The position numbers were made by a program, and so were the translations under genes. The notes beneath the pieces are model-generated. The model was not told where the DNA came from. It did no database searches and saw only the letters and a list, made by a program, of their open reading frames with translations. A stretch of DNA of 64,000 nt, from NCBI GenBank assembly GCA_905160935.1, contig CAJHZI010000713.1, positions 493,501 to 557,500 of the forward strand, given 5' to 3'. Shown here in pieces: positions 14,301-21,863 of this stretch. Every line of letters starts with the position of its first letter. Positions within the stretch are counted from its first letter, which is position 1. This DNA comes from Enchytraeus crypticus. Its lineage: Eukaryota; Annelida; Clitellata; Enchytraeida; Enchytraeidae.

Positions 14301-16884
14301 CTTCCCTTTATTTCCAGATTTGTGAGAATTTTTTCAAAGACTTCTAAATTGGCAAATTCCGGTATAAAAGTAGACTCTTGGTAAAAAGCATCACTGCCGA
14401 AGAGATGCGTAGTGGTTCCTAATCCATCGATGCACCATCCACTGTTGTCTCCCATCAAGTTGATTCCTCTGGCCCAACCATAGTGTTGAAACAGCAACAC
14501 GAAGCTGTGATCAAACGACGTAAATGTTCCTGAAATCCGTACCATAGTTTTGAAGATGGTCTTATTAAGGGCTTCCATCTGTAGACAAAACGCTGGAAAG
14601 TTCGGAACGTTGTAGTAGGCCGAAATCTGACCGATAACTGTGCAAGCTGAAAGATAATTTCAATTATTTGGTTAATTTGATCCATAAAAATAATCTAATT
14701 AAATATTTCAAAAAACATTGTAAAGAACTCATGGATAGAAATTTTATATTTATGGATATTAATTTCAATTGACCTATTCTCTCAGATTATAATTATGGAT
14801 CAGATGGTAGAAATTTGGAAACATCCAAATGGATGGGCTTGGAGGTCTTTTCTTAAATTTTACTAACTTAGGAGTATCACTGCCAAATCATTTGTGTAAA
14901 TTATTTAATTAATTTTTAGAGCAGAGAAAACACTCCCATAAATAATATTTTATGAAATAGCCGTGAGTGTAAGGTTTAGTATGCATAGCTTTGTATTGAA
15001 AATATTTTAAGGGATTAATCGTTAATAGGTCACACATTTTTATGACTGTGAATTAGTGACACTACGATGGCGGATTATTAGATGGACTAGCTATCCAATA
15101 AGTAGATAATTAGACATTTATACCTTATAGTTCTATTTTTATTTTCAATGCCGTTGTATGTGTTGTAATGCAGTGTTGTTATTTTGTGTTCATTGTAACT
15201 TGTAACCACGTCTTGATGGTGTAATAAAGATTCATATATAAATGCTCAGAATATAAGTACTAATGATACGCAATAGAGATGTAAGTTATGACTTAATAAT
15301 TACCTGACAATTATCTGGTCAAAATTCTATGTGTCTATACAAATTAATATAATTGTAATAAACTGATAATAAACTGTATAATAAATTAATTTAATATTTA
15401 CATAATTAACACTATTAAGTTTCTAAATTGCATGTTTAATTATGAAGTTTGCCAAATATGGTGTACCGTATTGATTTTAGCGTACCTTAAAAAATATTCC
15501 CCCTCCCACTAATGTACTCGCCTCCCAGTCTGTAGGACCTGGCGCCAGCCCTTAATATCTTATCACTATACGTATTTTGTATCTATTTGTGTCTGGCGAT
15601 TTCTTATATCAAGTATGCATATTAAATGCGATAAGGGGTTACTGGTTAGGGTTAGGGTTGGGGTAGAATTAGATCTATGGTAAGATTTTTGGAGACCCTT
15701 GAACAAGTGCTTCGGGCCTCTCAAGGTGGAAATCCGGCACTGCTCATAAGCCATACTGTTTCCCAAGCTCTAGGCAAGACAATGTATGTATGAGACATTC
15801 CTTTTGTGAAGATGTTAACTACTTAATAAATTGGAGCGCAAAAGCAGAATTTGAGTAACGAATATGTACCTTGGACTCGTCGCTTAGCAAAGCACTAGAA
15901 AAAGTGGGTTCAATATGTTCTAGCAGGAGCAGGTTATGTGTAACACTACATGTAATATAAATAGTTGGTACTTACTATCATAGCACACCGGCCCGAGTAG
16001 GACATCAATGTTGTTGTCGATCAGCTCGAGAACTGGATACGAGGCGTACAGAGAGTCGCAGTAGTCGTTTCTATAGCTATAGCTGAAATTAGCAATTTAA
16101 TGATTTACATGATTTAGTGTAATATGTTGGTTTCTAAAATGATGAAAGTAAATACTATTTTCTAAAAATATTATAATTTAGGAAAATCAATATTGTTTTC
16201 TAAATTTTCAGTTCAAAACAATTTAAACTGATTCAATATAAAAGAACACATATAGCCGTCAGACACAGCACATATAAATAGAAATAACTAGTCAAAAAAT
16301 GTATCTATTGACAGAAAATATTTATCATATATGCTAACAATAATTAAATACATATAAGTAGCCATTTTTTAATTGTTAAATGGGGGCCTTTGTTTTTGCA
16401 TTTCAAGTGCGTATGCTGAATCTCCAGGGACACAGAGATTGTACGGTGATGGAAATTGTGTGGGACATCTTGGGTGCAGAATAGCCGTGCCAATTTAACT
16501 GACTGTCCGTGAGCTTTTAAATAAAATATAATATATAAACTTTAAATTCCGAACGAACAAAAATCTAAATCAGAATTGTATCAAAATCGTTCCTCGTCTT
16601 TATAGGTTACAACATATTATCAACACAATAAAAGTGGAATAATCAAAATTGCAAGAAATATTAACTAAAGTTTAGACAAACCTGAAATTATATCCCGCCA
16701 GTAACCCATCTCTCTGAGCCTGCTCAAAAGCCAGACTCACTGCTCCTTGATCATAGTCCGAAGTTATGAATCCTACTCTTATTTCTCTGTCCTCACCGTG
16801 AGTAATGAAGTTGCTGACTAATGACATCAGGACTATCAAACCAAAAGTGGAATTTACCATCGCTAGATTGAGAGTCAGTGTCAA
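800..16884 (-). CDS. Gene A: receptor-type guanylate cyclase, natriuretic-peptide-receptor-like, 5' part (coding exons 1-8)
   Basis: Predicted single-pass receptor that binds an extracellular ligand and makes cGMP; only the N-terminal part (about 444 residues) is in the window. Exons on the minus strand: 16682-16884, 15976-16082, 14299-14646, 10330-10529, 5726-5836, 4606-4741, 1811-1935 and 800-902. They join in frame with intron phases 2,1,1,0,0,1,0,1. Order: signal peptide, ANF-receptor ligand-binding domain, and a juxtamembrane segment with the PKCGF motif typical of this family. Membrane helix, kinase-homology and cyclase exons would lie left of base 1. Exons 4-8 match those of gene B in length, phase and most residues. 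Whether the whole gene is intact cannot be judged. Confidence 0.9.
903..1559. other. AT-rich intron sequence of gene A
   Basis: No ORF or repeat with clear identity. Bases 1267-1420 contain words similar to the RTE-like LINE reverse transcriptase region (for example ctggagagataaacgattaaatctaaatttgtacgtgaatcaaag), so a highly decayed LINE piece is likely at about 1260-1420. Confidence 0.4.
1560..1798 (-). mobile_element. SINE-like family 1 (tRNA-derived), copy 1
   Basis: About 235-bp element found four times in the window. Read on the minus strand it starts near an A-box-like TAGCGTAGG and has a B-box-like GGTTCGAATCC about 60 nt later, followed by a conserved body (gcgctgatccgagag...ggtctaattggcc...) and a tail ending in tatagtg. 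This head suggests descent from a tRNA and transcription by RNA polymerase III. Other copies: 17560-17815, 32548-32785 and 43815-44062. Confidence 0.7.
1811..1935 (-). CDS. Gene A exon 7: end of the ligand-binding domain
   Basis: 125 bp, acceptor CACAAG. It encodes [20 protein letters not shown] and EEFVPYIHINVESGE. The donor is set at GAG|GTTGCG because paralogue similarity stops just beyond it and the join with exon 8 is then in frame. The donor is a weak match to consensus in both genes (GTTGCG and GTTGTG), so this 3' boundary is the least certain of the gene. Confidence 0.78.
2075..2452 (+). mobile_element. Non-autonomous ~370-bp repeat (family 4), copy 1
   Basis: Begins near cttgttgtgctcggatgtg and ends with ttgaacctgccacttgg...gcactgaagaagaaga. 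Three near-full copies occur in the window (also 31622-31985 minus and 32990-33361 plus). The 3' end resembles the 3' end of the RTE-like LINE (catggacctgccagtaggcagtgcac), so the family probably uses that LINE's machinery. Confidence 0.65.
2453..2809. other. Gene A intron, nothing recognised
   Basis: AT-rich sequence with no coding potential, splice-bounded exon or repeat that I could identify. Confidence 0.4.
2810..3240 (+). mobile_element. CR1-like LINE relic (reverse transcriptase C-terminal part)
   Basis: Plus-strand fragments read RDYCNSLLNDLYK, LQNVLAPVICN, WLPIS, SSYLPDINLS. These match the Y.NSLL.GLP...L..LQ..QN.AAR......WLPI..RI.FK segment seen downstream of the polymerase in CR1- and jockey-type LINEs. 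Multiple stops and frameshifts: a dead fragment. Confidence 0.6.
3260..3720 (-). mobile_element. LINE ORF2 C-terminal relic
   Basis: Read on the minus strand: VIDTMAISYLNYL, TSEAAELDDSKKFENT and later a frameshifted segment around MGP/KPWAP. This corresponds to the DT.A.SYL..TS..AG.AAE.A...K..KY segment of certain LINE reverse transcriptases. The same family recurs at 52370-52640 and 52840-53140. Numerous stops. Confidence 0.5.
3780..4395 (+). mobile_element. CR1-like LINE 3' end relic
   Basis: Plus strand reads HLGVIFDKNLDFKSHIS, then SDTKLLKVPDILTSLGRRSF, SFSAPTVWYSLPPDLRS and FSCKLKTHLFP, the standard C-terminal end of CR1-like ORF2 proteins. The 3' UTR follows to about 4380, where a (TTA)-rich tail begins. 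Bases 4210-4375 are repeated in reverse at 10062-10175. Confidence 0.65.
4606..4741 (-). CDS. Gene A exon 6: ligand-binding domain
   Basis: 136 bp, acceptor CAG, donor GTACGT, phase 0/1. It encodes PDYTSLYTYDSAYLYALVAH, then [15 protein letters not shown]. The Y.YD..YLYA helix is a recognisable ANF-receptor motif (DA.. LYA). NGT is another glycosylation triplet conserved in gene B. Confidence 0.87.
4843..5010. repeat. (TA)n tract followed by SINE-like family 3 fragment
   Basis: Bases 4843-4869 are (TA)n. Bases 4905-5010 (cccgtattgtgtccgggttg...tgcacgtgccgtaaaaggcgac) match, in the opposite orientation, the repeat family seen at 42364-42640, 51985-52230 and 53605-53865. Confidence 0.55.
5150..5290 (-). 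mobile_element. RTE-like LINE 3' end fragment
   Basis: The complement carries the family 3' signature (ccatggacctgcca...cagtgcattaagagag) preceded by a remnant of the ORF2 end. Heavily 5'-truncated copy. Confidence 0.55.
5726..5836 (-). CDS. Gene A exon 5: ligand-binding domain
   Basis: 111 bp, exactly 37 codons in phase 0/0, acceptor TTTTGCAG, donor GTAGG. It encodes [19 protein letters not shown]... and ends LPPLSSIVPPDAQ. The NIT glycosylation triplet is shared with gene B exon 5. Confidence 0.87.
5837..6580. other. Gene A intron 4 sequence, nothing recognised
   Basis: AT-rich with only short ORFs. No motif, RNA or repeat identified apart from low-complexity words. Confidence 0.4.
6770..7795 (+). 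mobile_element. RTE-like LINE, 5'-truncated copy 1
   Basis: Begins inside the reverse transcriptase ([15 protein letters not shown]), with [38 protein letters not shown] (polymerase FADD box intact), then [20 protein letters not shown] and a C-terminal half in shifted frames ([25 protein letters not shown]). The 3' end carries accatggacctgccagtagg and cagtgcacttagag. It lies within the piggyBac relic and must have inserted after it. Confidence 0.8.
8292..8573 (+). pseudogene. piggyBac transposase fragment
   Basis: The 93-residue open stretch contains YNSTKGAVDSLDKMCRQCST and KRGTRRWPLSIFFSLLDIV. The (K/N).TKGGVD..D.M...YS..R.T.RWP...F...LD segment carries the last catalytic aspartate (GAVDSLD) of piggyBac transposases. 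Upstream (from about 8110) and downstream (to about 8780) family sequence is present in other frames, so the gene is broken. Confidence 0.75.
9241..9448. repeat. Two-copy tandem repeat of ~103 bp
   Basis: Bases 9241-9343 and 9344-9448 are direct copies (taaatgttgtgagaagtgtcac...ccattcattttgtactg) with a few differences. They sit just left of the long inverted repeat at 9464-9966, so may belong to the same element. Confidence 0.8.
9464..9966. repeat. Long inverted repeat: 246-bp arms, 11-nt loop
   Basis: Left arm 9464-9709 and right arm 9721-9966 are reverse complements with about five mismatches by eye and no net length difference. Loop 9710-9720. No ORF in the arms. Such a structure transcribed from either strand would fold into a long perfect hairpin. 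Likely a foldback-type element or a recent inverted duplication. Confidence 0.9.
10060..10180 (-). mobile_element. CR1-like LINE 3' UTR fragment
   Basis: Complement matches bases about 4270-4375 (cagcacgtgtttttttcag...tcgatttgtagtgacatgtgatg...ccctgacatcatcc). Only the 3' end is present, as expected from 5'-truncated insertion. Confidence 0.6.
10330..10529 (-). CDS. Gene A exon 4: ligand-binding domain
   Basis: 200 bp, acceptor TTTCAG, donor GTATGT. It encodes [32 protein letters not shown] and a basic segment ending QAFYAFKQ. The NST triplet is a potential N-glycosylation site, also present in gene B exon 4 (62308-62507), which has the same length and phases. Confidence 0.88.
10640..10810 (-). 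mobile_element. SINE-like family 2 (tRNA-like), copy
   Basis: Complement contains gatgtcggtaagatagtcg, accgcggatcag and a B-box-like region before cctgggcacgcccgtcactgac, ending gtaaggaaactgatgttaac. Same family at 19715-19835, 28885-29010, 30690-30830 and 54421-54520. Confidence 0.6.
10811..11337. other. Gene A intron 3: unassigned, with (TC)n(TATC)n tract
   Basis: No coding features. Bases 11271-11321 are a compound (TC)n and (TATC)n microsatellite. Short plus-strand ORFs here look random. Confidence 0.5.
11338..12745. other. Unassigned intron sequence, possible old LTR-type segment
   Basis: Bases 11650-12330 have unusual mixed composition (gatctccatcatgggcgtag..., gaggtggggccaatg, ggaggccttgcc) reminiscent of LTR-element leaders, but I found neither paired terminal repeats nor gag/pol coding. 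Bases 12410-12560 are a degenerate aatagaaat-type low-complexity tract, repeated at 13520-13730 on the other side of the hAT piece. Confidence 0.3.
12758..13300 (+). mobile_element. hAT-type element relic: BED finger joined to dimerisation domain
   Basis: Bases 12758-13065 encode VWEYLMYDAAKGKSCCQIID, CRNGKQCGALLAG and SNSTNLIAHRR, a BED-like zinc-binding region (C..C ... H). Bases 13160-13300, after a frame change, encode ASQSCVERIFSLCGLLTAGS, RNRLQNNLEMRVFLKLN and a stop, the C-terminal hAT dimerisation region. The catalytic core that should separate them (hundreds of residues) is missing, so this is an internally deleted, non-autonomous derivative. Confidence 0.75.
13301..14298. other. Gene A intron sequence right of the hAT relic
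   Basis: A degenerate aatagaaat-type tract at 13520-13730, then AT-rich sequence. Bases 14140-14205 (catcatcgtcatcatcatt...cccagtttaactagggtcgggata) are a short piece of SINE-like family 3. Confidence 0.5.
14299..14646 (-). CDS. Gene A exon 3: ligand-binding domain
   Basis: 348 bp, acceptor CTTTCAG, donor GTGAGT. It encodes CTVIGQISAYYNVPNF, then TMVRISGTFTSFDHSF, QHYGWARGINLMGDN and further helix/strand segments ending LEIKGR. The pattern of a hydrophobic strand, F.R..G...S.. and H.GW matches periplasmic-binding-like ANF-receptor domains. The corresponding exon of gene B must lie beyond base 64000. Confidence 0.85.
14647..15975. other. Gene A intron 2, nothing firmly recognised
   Basis: AT-rich. 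Bases 15641-15662 contain three to four gttaggg-like units, too short to be an interstitial telomere. Bases 15820-15930 faintly resemble the 3' part of repeat family 4 (gaccttggactcgtcgcttagcaaagcac). Confidence 0.4.
15976..16082 (-). CDS. Gene A exon 2: ligand-binding domain
   Basis: 107 bp, acceptor TTTCAG, donor GTAAGT. It encodes YSYRNDYCDS...YPVLELIDNN...VLLGPVCYD. The GP-x-C motif after a run of hydrophobic residues is the standard ANF-receptor strand where the first subdomain meets the ligand cleft. Two cysteines could form the conserved disulfide loop. Joins exon 1 in phase 2 and exon 3 in phase 1. Confidence 0.85.
16083..16681. other. Gene A intron 1, nothing recognised
   Basis: AT-rich with no coding or repeat signal beyond short words. 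Confidence 0.4.
16682..16884 (-). CDS. Gene A exon 1: signal peptide and start of the ligand-binding domain
   Basis: The first ATG at 16884 opens a hydrophobic leader. A second in-frame ATG at 16860 (MVNSTFGLIVLM...) gives a more conventional signal peptide and may be the real start. The mature part begins with EIRVGFITSD, the beta strand that opens ANF-receptor domains, then a helix with AFEQAQRDG. The exon ends after YNF plus AG before the donor GTTTGT (phase 2). Upstream, around 16901-16910, a TATATAAG-like stretch is present, but a promoter is not demonstrated. Confidence 0.82.
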
Positions 16885-17477
16885 TCAATTAATTATTTAA
16901 ACATATATAAGAGCAGGTTTTGTCTAATTTAGGTAGTGGTGGTTTATTGAAACTAACATTGATAGAATAATTTGAATTTAGTTGTCGGTATGAAATGAAT
17001 CCCGCTATTATATAAAAACTAATAATTGCTACCTATAACATGACAAAATGTTCCAGACACGCTGTATTCAATATGTAATTCGATTGCTATTCAAAATGAC
17101 TTTCCTTATAAACCTACATGTGTATCACTCCCTCGCTCGAACATGTGGAAAAACATTTACGTATATTTTAAACACGATACGTCAACTTGCGCAGTTTCTT
17201 CATTGCAGTGCTTTCTATTATGTGATTTATTCTACGTCATTGTTAATACTTTCTTGTTTCGCTATTTATATTCAACATCATCACTTAAAAACGTTGCATA
17301 TTGATATTTAATTACAAAAATATGAATCATAAAGTTATAACAATGGAAATGGATTAAATGATACCAATTTCTGCAGAATAAACCAGAGTACTAATACCAT
17401 TTTAAGTTTGAACTATTTTGATTAAAATATATTTAATTAATAAACAAACATTTATTTGATAATAAATTTATAGGCCA
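16885..17477. other. Upstream flank of gene A
   Basis: Expected to hold the promoter and 5' UTR of gene A on the minus strand. A TATATAAG-like box occurs at about 16901-16910 close to the start codon. No CpG-rich region is visible. Other upstream elements cannot be named. Confidence 0.35.
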
Positions 17478-17478
17478 C

Positions 17479-17545
<67 letters not shown>
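17478..17545. repeat. (AAT)n microsatellite
   Basis: About 22 uninterrupted AAT units ending in gatgatgat. It abuts the tail of SINE-like family 1 at 17560 and may be the element's expanded tail. Confidence 0.95.
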
Positions 17546-17547
<2 letters not shown>

Positions 17548-17559
17548 TGATGATTATAG

Positions 17560-17815
17560 TGAAATGATCAACTGTGTTGATATCTATCACTTTTAATACC
17601 ACATGTTAAATCCGTTAAGCAATTTAGTCCATTTTCCGTGTAATCAGTCCAGTGAATGTCCGAGATTTTACTCTCAGATCAGCGCGGCTGGGATTCAAAC
17701 CCACGAGAGTTCGATTCACCTCAGGGTCTGTTATTTAAAACTTCATGACGTTATCTACATCCGTAACCACTGCGCTATTGAGACATCCAACTACACGATG
17801 TTAATAGCTTCTGCA
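17560..17815 (-). mobile_element. SINE-like family 1 (tRNA-derived), copy 2
   Basis: Best preserved head of the family. On the complement, TAGCGCAGTGGTTA is a near-perfect polymerase III A box and GGTTTGAATCC is a B box, followed by the shared body. Orientation is opposite to the window. Confidence 0.75.
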
Positions 17816-18587
17816 TAGTTTAAGGTAATCTTAACTTTAAAATTGAATTTTATTCTACTTGTATAACAATAGATTGTCGCAAAAATATGCTCGAGCTAAT
17901 CATTTTGCGAAAAATGTGAAGCTGAGTCACCTTGTATTGTAATCGGTATTAAATTTTATTACAACGCTTCATTGACGGGTTTTGAACCCAGAACATACAG
18001 ATCAGAAATGGGACATAATAAGAGATCGTGCTGCTTCTTTAAACCTGTAAGTAATATTAATGGTTTATGAATTACGTGCCTCTCCCTGGAGTATTAGCCT
18101 AACAGTATTATGAAAATAGAAGGAGTTACATTTCAGAAGATTATATTCCTTCTTTTAAACAATCATTTTCCATAATTACTTCTAGACATTAGTTATAATC
18201 CTAATGCAATTGCTAAGTATTTCTCAAATTTCCTGAAGCCATCGTAAATGGTAAAAATACGAACTTCACCAACTCTATAATCCACAAATCAAAAGGATCC
18301 TCATCTAATATCAAGTGTCTTAGGTATCTGATAAAACACCAGTTATCCTAGCTCGATAGGTTCTAGCTGACAAAGGATTAAATGTATGAGAGTTAGGCTA
18401 CTCTAGCAACTGGTAGCACCCGGTGAATGATTATAACTAGTGCTAGAACGCAATACAGAATGTAATATTGAAAAATCTCAAACGATATACATGAATGTTT
18501 TAATTTCACAATATTTCACTACAAATAACAGCATCAATGAATATTTAACAATATATTTAATAATTTCATTCAATCAATTATGCTCAT
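17816..18587. other. Intergenic sequence between genes A and B
   Basis: AT-rich, no ORF of note. Bases 17975-18015 contain a B-box-like gggttcaaaacccg on the complement, without a matching A box. Confidence 0.35.
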
Positions 18588-19275
18588 CTCCTCCCCTCTA
18601 CCTCTTAGTGACCTCTACCTCTTAGTGATTTCTACCTCTTAGTGACCTCTACCTCTTAGTGACCTCTACCTCTTAGTGACCTCCACATCTTAGTGACCTC
18701 TACTTCTTAGTAATCTTTACCTCTTAGTGACCTCTAGCTCTTAGTGACCTCTAGCTCTTAGTGACCTCTACCTCTCATTAACCTCTATCTCTTAGTGACC
18801 TCTACCTCTTAGTAACCTCTACCTCTTAGTGATCTCTACCTCTTAGGGACCTCTACATCTTAGTGACCTCCATCTCTTAGTGACACCTATGTCTTAGTGA
18901 CCTCTATCTCTTAGTTATCTCTACCTCTTATTAATATTTACCTCTTAGTGACCTCTATCTATTAGTGACCTCTACTTCTTAGTGACCTCTATCTCTTAGT
19001 GACCTCTACCTCTTAGTGATCTCTACCTCTTAGTGACCTCTACCTCTTAGTGACCTCTACTTCTTATTGACCTCTACCTCTTAGTGACCTCTATCTCTTA
19101 GTGACCTCTGCATCTTAGTGACCTCCATCTCTTAGTGACACCTATCTCCTAGTGACCTCTACCTCTTAGTGACGTCTACCTATTAGTGACCTCTACTTCT
19201 TAGTGACCTCTATCTCGTAGTGGCCTCTACCTCTTAGTGATATCTACCTCTTAGTGACCTCTACGTCTTAGTAGG
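18588..19275. repeat. 17-bp minisatellite
   Basis: About 40 tandem copies of a 17-bp unit, ctctacctcttagtgac, with scattered substitutions. Interior and edges are similarly diverged. No function is evident. Confidence 0.95.
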
Positions 19276-20339
19276 GCTGGCAACAGGTCCAATACATAAA
19301 CTCTTTCCTCAATTCTGCCAGCAGCTATCCTGTCCATTGCTATATAGGGATTGGATAAGAACGGGATGTTTATCATATTTACTTGTGCAGTGGAGCAATT
19401 TAAAGTGTTTTTTAGTATTGATGCTAAATCACCTACATCTCTTGCCTTTATTGATTTATGGATTGGCTGATTGAGTAATTGTATACCATATGATTAGGTG
19501 AAGGGGTATGAATGTAGTAACTTTCAGTAACATGTATCTTTTTTTCTTCAGCTATGCTTGGCTGTTCGTTCTCTTATACTGTATACAGTATAGGATACAT
19601 CTTTTTAAATTACACACCTTTATTTGCATCAACTAGTTGATAACTTTAGTGATACGTGTATTTACTTAGTCAATGAGTGGATATCTTGAATCGGTCTTCC
19701 TCTATGACTTTAAAGCCGGTAAATGTAATGTTAACGCCAGTTTGCTCACTCAGAAGCGATGTCAGTGACGGGATAATCCAGGATTTGAACCTCGCATAAA
19801 ATTATACTGATCCGCGATCGAGAATCTTAACGTCGAGTATCTTTCTTTATCGCTTGCATTCTTCCACCCATTGCATCTTCCGGAAGCTTGTTGGGAAATG
19901 TCCAATCTAACTTCTGTGTGTATTTTTATCGCATTTATTAACTACCTACTGCGTATTATATCGCTCGAATTGTTTATATTTAATTTTGCGAATTTAAATA
20001 ATTTTTATGTATAAATTCAGCTGTCATAAATTTAGTCGTTTGATTCTTTTGTAGAAGTCTACATTATATTTTGTTCTCACGCTTTCTATCGTAGACAAAG
20101 ACGTGATACATATAGTTGACTCCATCTGTTTCATCTTTCTCTATCATATAGTAGCTTCTAATCGTGTGCTAATCTTATCCTAGCGCGTGTTAGTGTTATG
20201 CTCTATTTCACTGTGCCATTATATTAAAACTACATATAGTCCAGTATAATCCTACTTCATTTTCAGTATACATATCTTGGTCACCTGAAATCCAGCATCA
20301 TTGAACTGTTTAATTCCAGACATTGTATGTAGTACTATT
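19276..20339. other. Spacer between the two minisatellites
   Basis: Contains a SINE-like family 2 copy at about 19715-19835 (complement orientation: cgatcgcggatcag, gaggttcaaatcctgg, tcccgtcactgacatcgct). The rest shows no coding or RNA features. Confidence 0.45.
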
Positions 20340-21492
20340 ACTGGCTCCTTGATTTCTACTACCTCCTTGATTTCTACTGCCTCCTTTATTTCTACTGCCT
20401 CAATAAGTTCTACTACCTCCTTTATTTCTACTGCCTCAGTAAGTTCCACTACCTCAATGATTGCTTCTGCCTCAATGACTTCTACTGCCTCAATGACTTC
20501 TACTGCTTCAATGATTGCTTCTGCCTCAATGACTTCTACTGCCTCAATGACTTCTACTACCTCAATGACTTCTACTGCCTCAATGATTTCTACTGCTTCA
20601 ATGACTTCTACTACCTCAATGACTTCTACTACCTCAATGATTTCTACTGCCTCAATGACTTCTACTGCCTCAATGACTTCTACTGCCTCAATGACTTCTA
20701 CTACCTCAATGACTTCTACTGCCTCAATGACTTCTACTGCCTCAATGACTTCTACTACCTCAATGACTTCTACTGCTTCAATGATTGCTTCTGCCTCAAT
20801 GACTTCTACTGCCTCAATGACTTCTACTGCCTCAATGACTTCTACTGCCTCAATGACTTCTACTGCCTCAATGATTGCTTCTGCCTCAATGACTTCTACT
20901 GCCTCAATGACTTCTACTACCTCAATGACTTCTACTGCCTCAATGATTTCTACTGCTTCAATGACTTCTACTACCTCAATGACTTCTACTGCTTCAATGA
21001 CTTCTACTACCTCAATGACTTCTACTGCTTCAATGATTGCTTCTGCCTCAATGACTTCTACTGCCTCAATGATTGCTTCTGCCTCAATGATTGCTTCTGC
21101 CTCAATGATTGCTTCTGCCTCAATGATTGCTTCTGCCTCAATGACTTCTACTGCCTCAATGATTGCTTCTGCCTCAATGATTGCTTCTGCCTCAATGACT
21201 TCTACTGCTTCAATGATTGCTTCTGCCTCAATGACTTCTACTGCCTCAATGACTTCTACTGCCTCAATGATTGCTTCTGCCTCAATGATTGCTTCTGCCT
21301 CAATGATTGCTTCTGCCTCAATGATTGCTTCTGCCTCAATGATTGCTTCTGCCTCAATGACTTCTACTGCTTCAATGATTGCTTCTGCCTCAATGATTGC
21401 TTCTGCCTCAATGACTTCTACTGCTTCAATGATTGCTTCTGCCTCAATGATTTCTACTGCCTCAATGATTTCTACTGCCTCAATGATAATCG
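20340..21492. repeat. 18-bp minisatellite, open on both strands
   Basis: About 63 copies of an 18-bp unit in two main versions, atgacttctactgcctca and atgattgcttctgcctca. Because the unit is six codons, long open frames exist on both strands. The plus strand reads repeated MTSTAS and MIASAS (404 residues, 20301-21515). The minus strand reads repeated EAVEVI and EAEAII (431 residues, 20252-21547). Neither has recognisable domains outside the repeat. The gctt version dominates 21000-21460, the tctact version the left half. It lies in the spacer between gene B's stop and gene A's start. Expression is unsupported. Confidence 0.9.
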
Positions 21493-21737
21493 CCTCGTCC
21501 CGAGGAAGACCCTGAGTGGTATCGATGAACAGCAACATTCTTGTCATATTCTCCCCGTCTAATGAATCTTATTTAGTGTAGGTTTGCTAAAGTTATATAT
21601 ATTGATTTCTGATTCATTAAGAAATACTAATCTTCTGACCAAGCATGTCTCTGTGGGCAACTCGAACTCCAGTTCTCATGAAGTTTAATAGGATGGCCTG
21701 TTGTTTCTATCAAAGGCATTTTATAGACTTTATAGTC

Positions 21738-21738
<1 letters not shown>

Positions 21739-21788
<50 letters not shown>

Positions 21789-21821
21789 ATATATAGTCCT
21801 CCATATGCACGTATGCATGCA

Positions 21822-21862
<41 letters not shown>
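21739..21862. repeat. (TA)n microsatellites
   Basis: Two (TA)n tracts (21739-21782 and about 21825-21860) separated by a short non-repeat stretch. Confidence 0.9.

Positions 21863-21863
<1 letters not shown>

Noticed and set aside
14267-14685. Two overlapping minus-strand frames at gene A exon 3
   Set aside because: Only the frame containing TMVRISGTFTSFDHSF continues from exon 2 in phase and matches the ANF-receptor domain; the other frame is a shadow.
15641-15665. Telomeric (TTAGGG)n repeat
   Set aside because: Only three to four imperfect units; too short to be more than chance or a minor relic.
20252-21547. A 431-residue or 404-residue protein gene
   Set aside because: Both frames are almost entirely minisatellite, lie on opposite strands of the same DNA, and have no domain, signal peptide or splice context. 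Kept only as a repeat and a finding.
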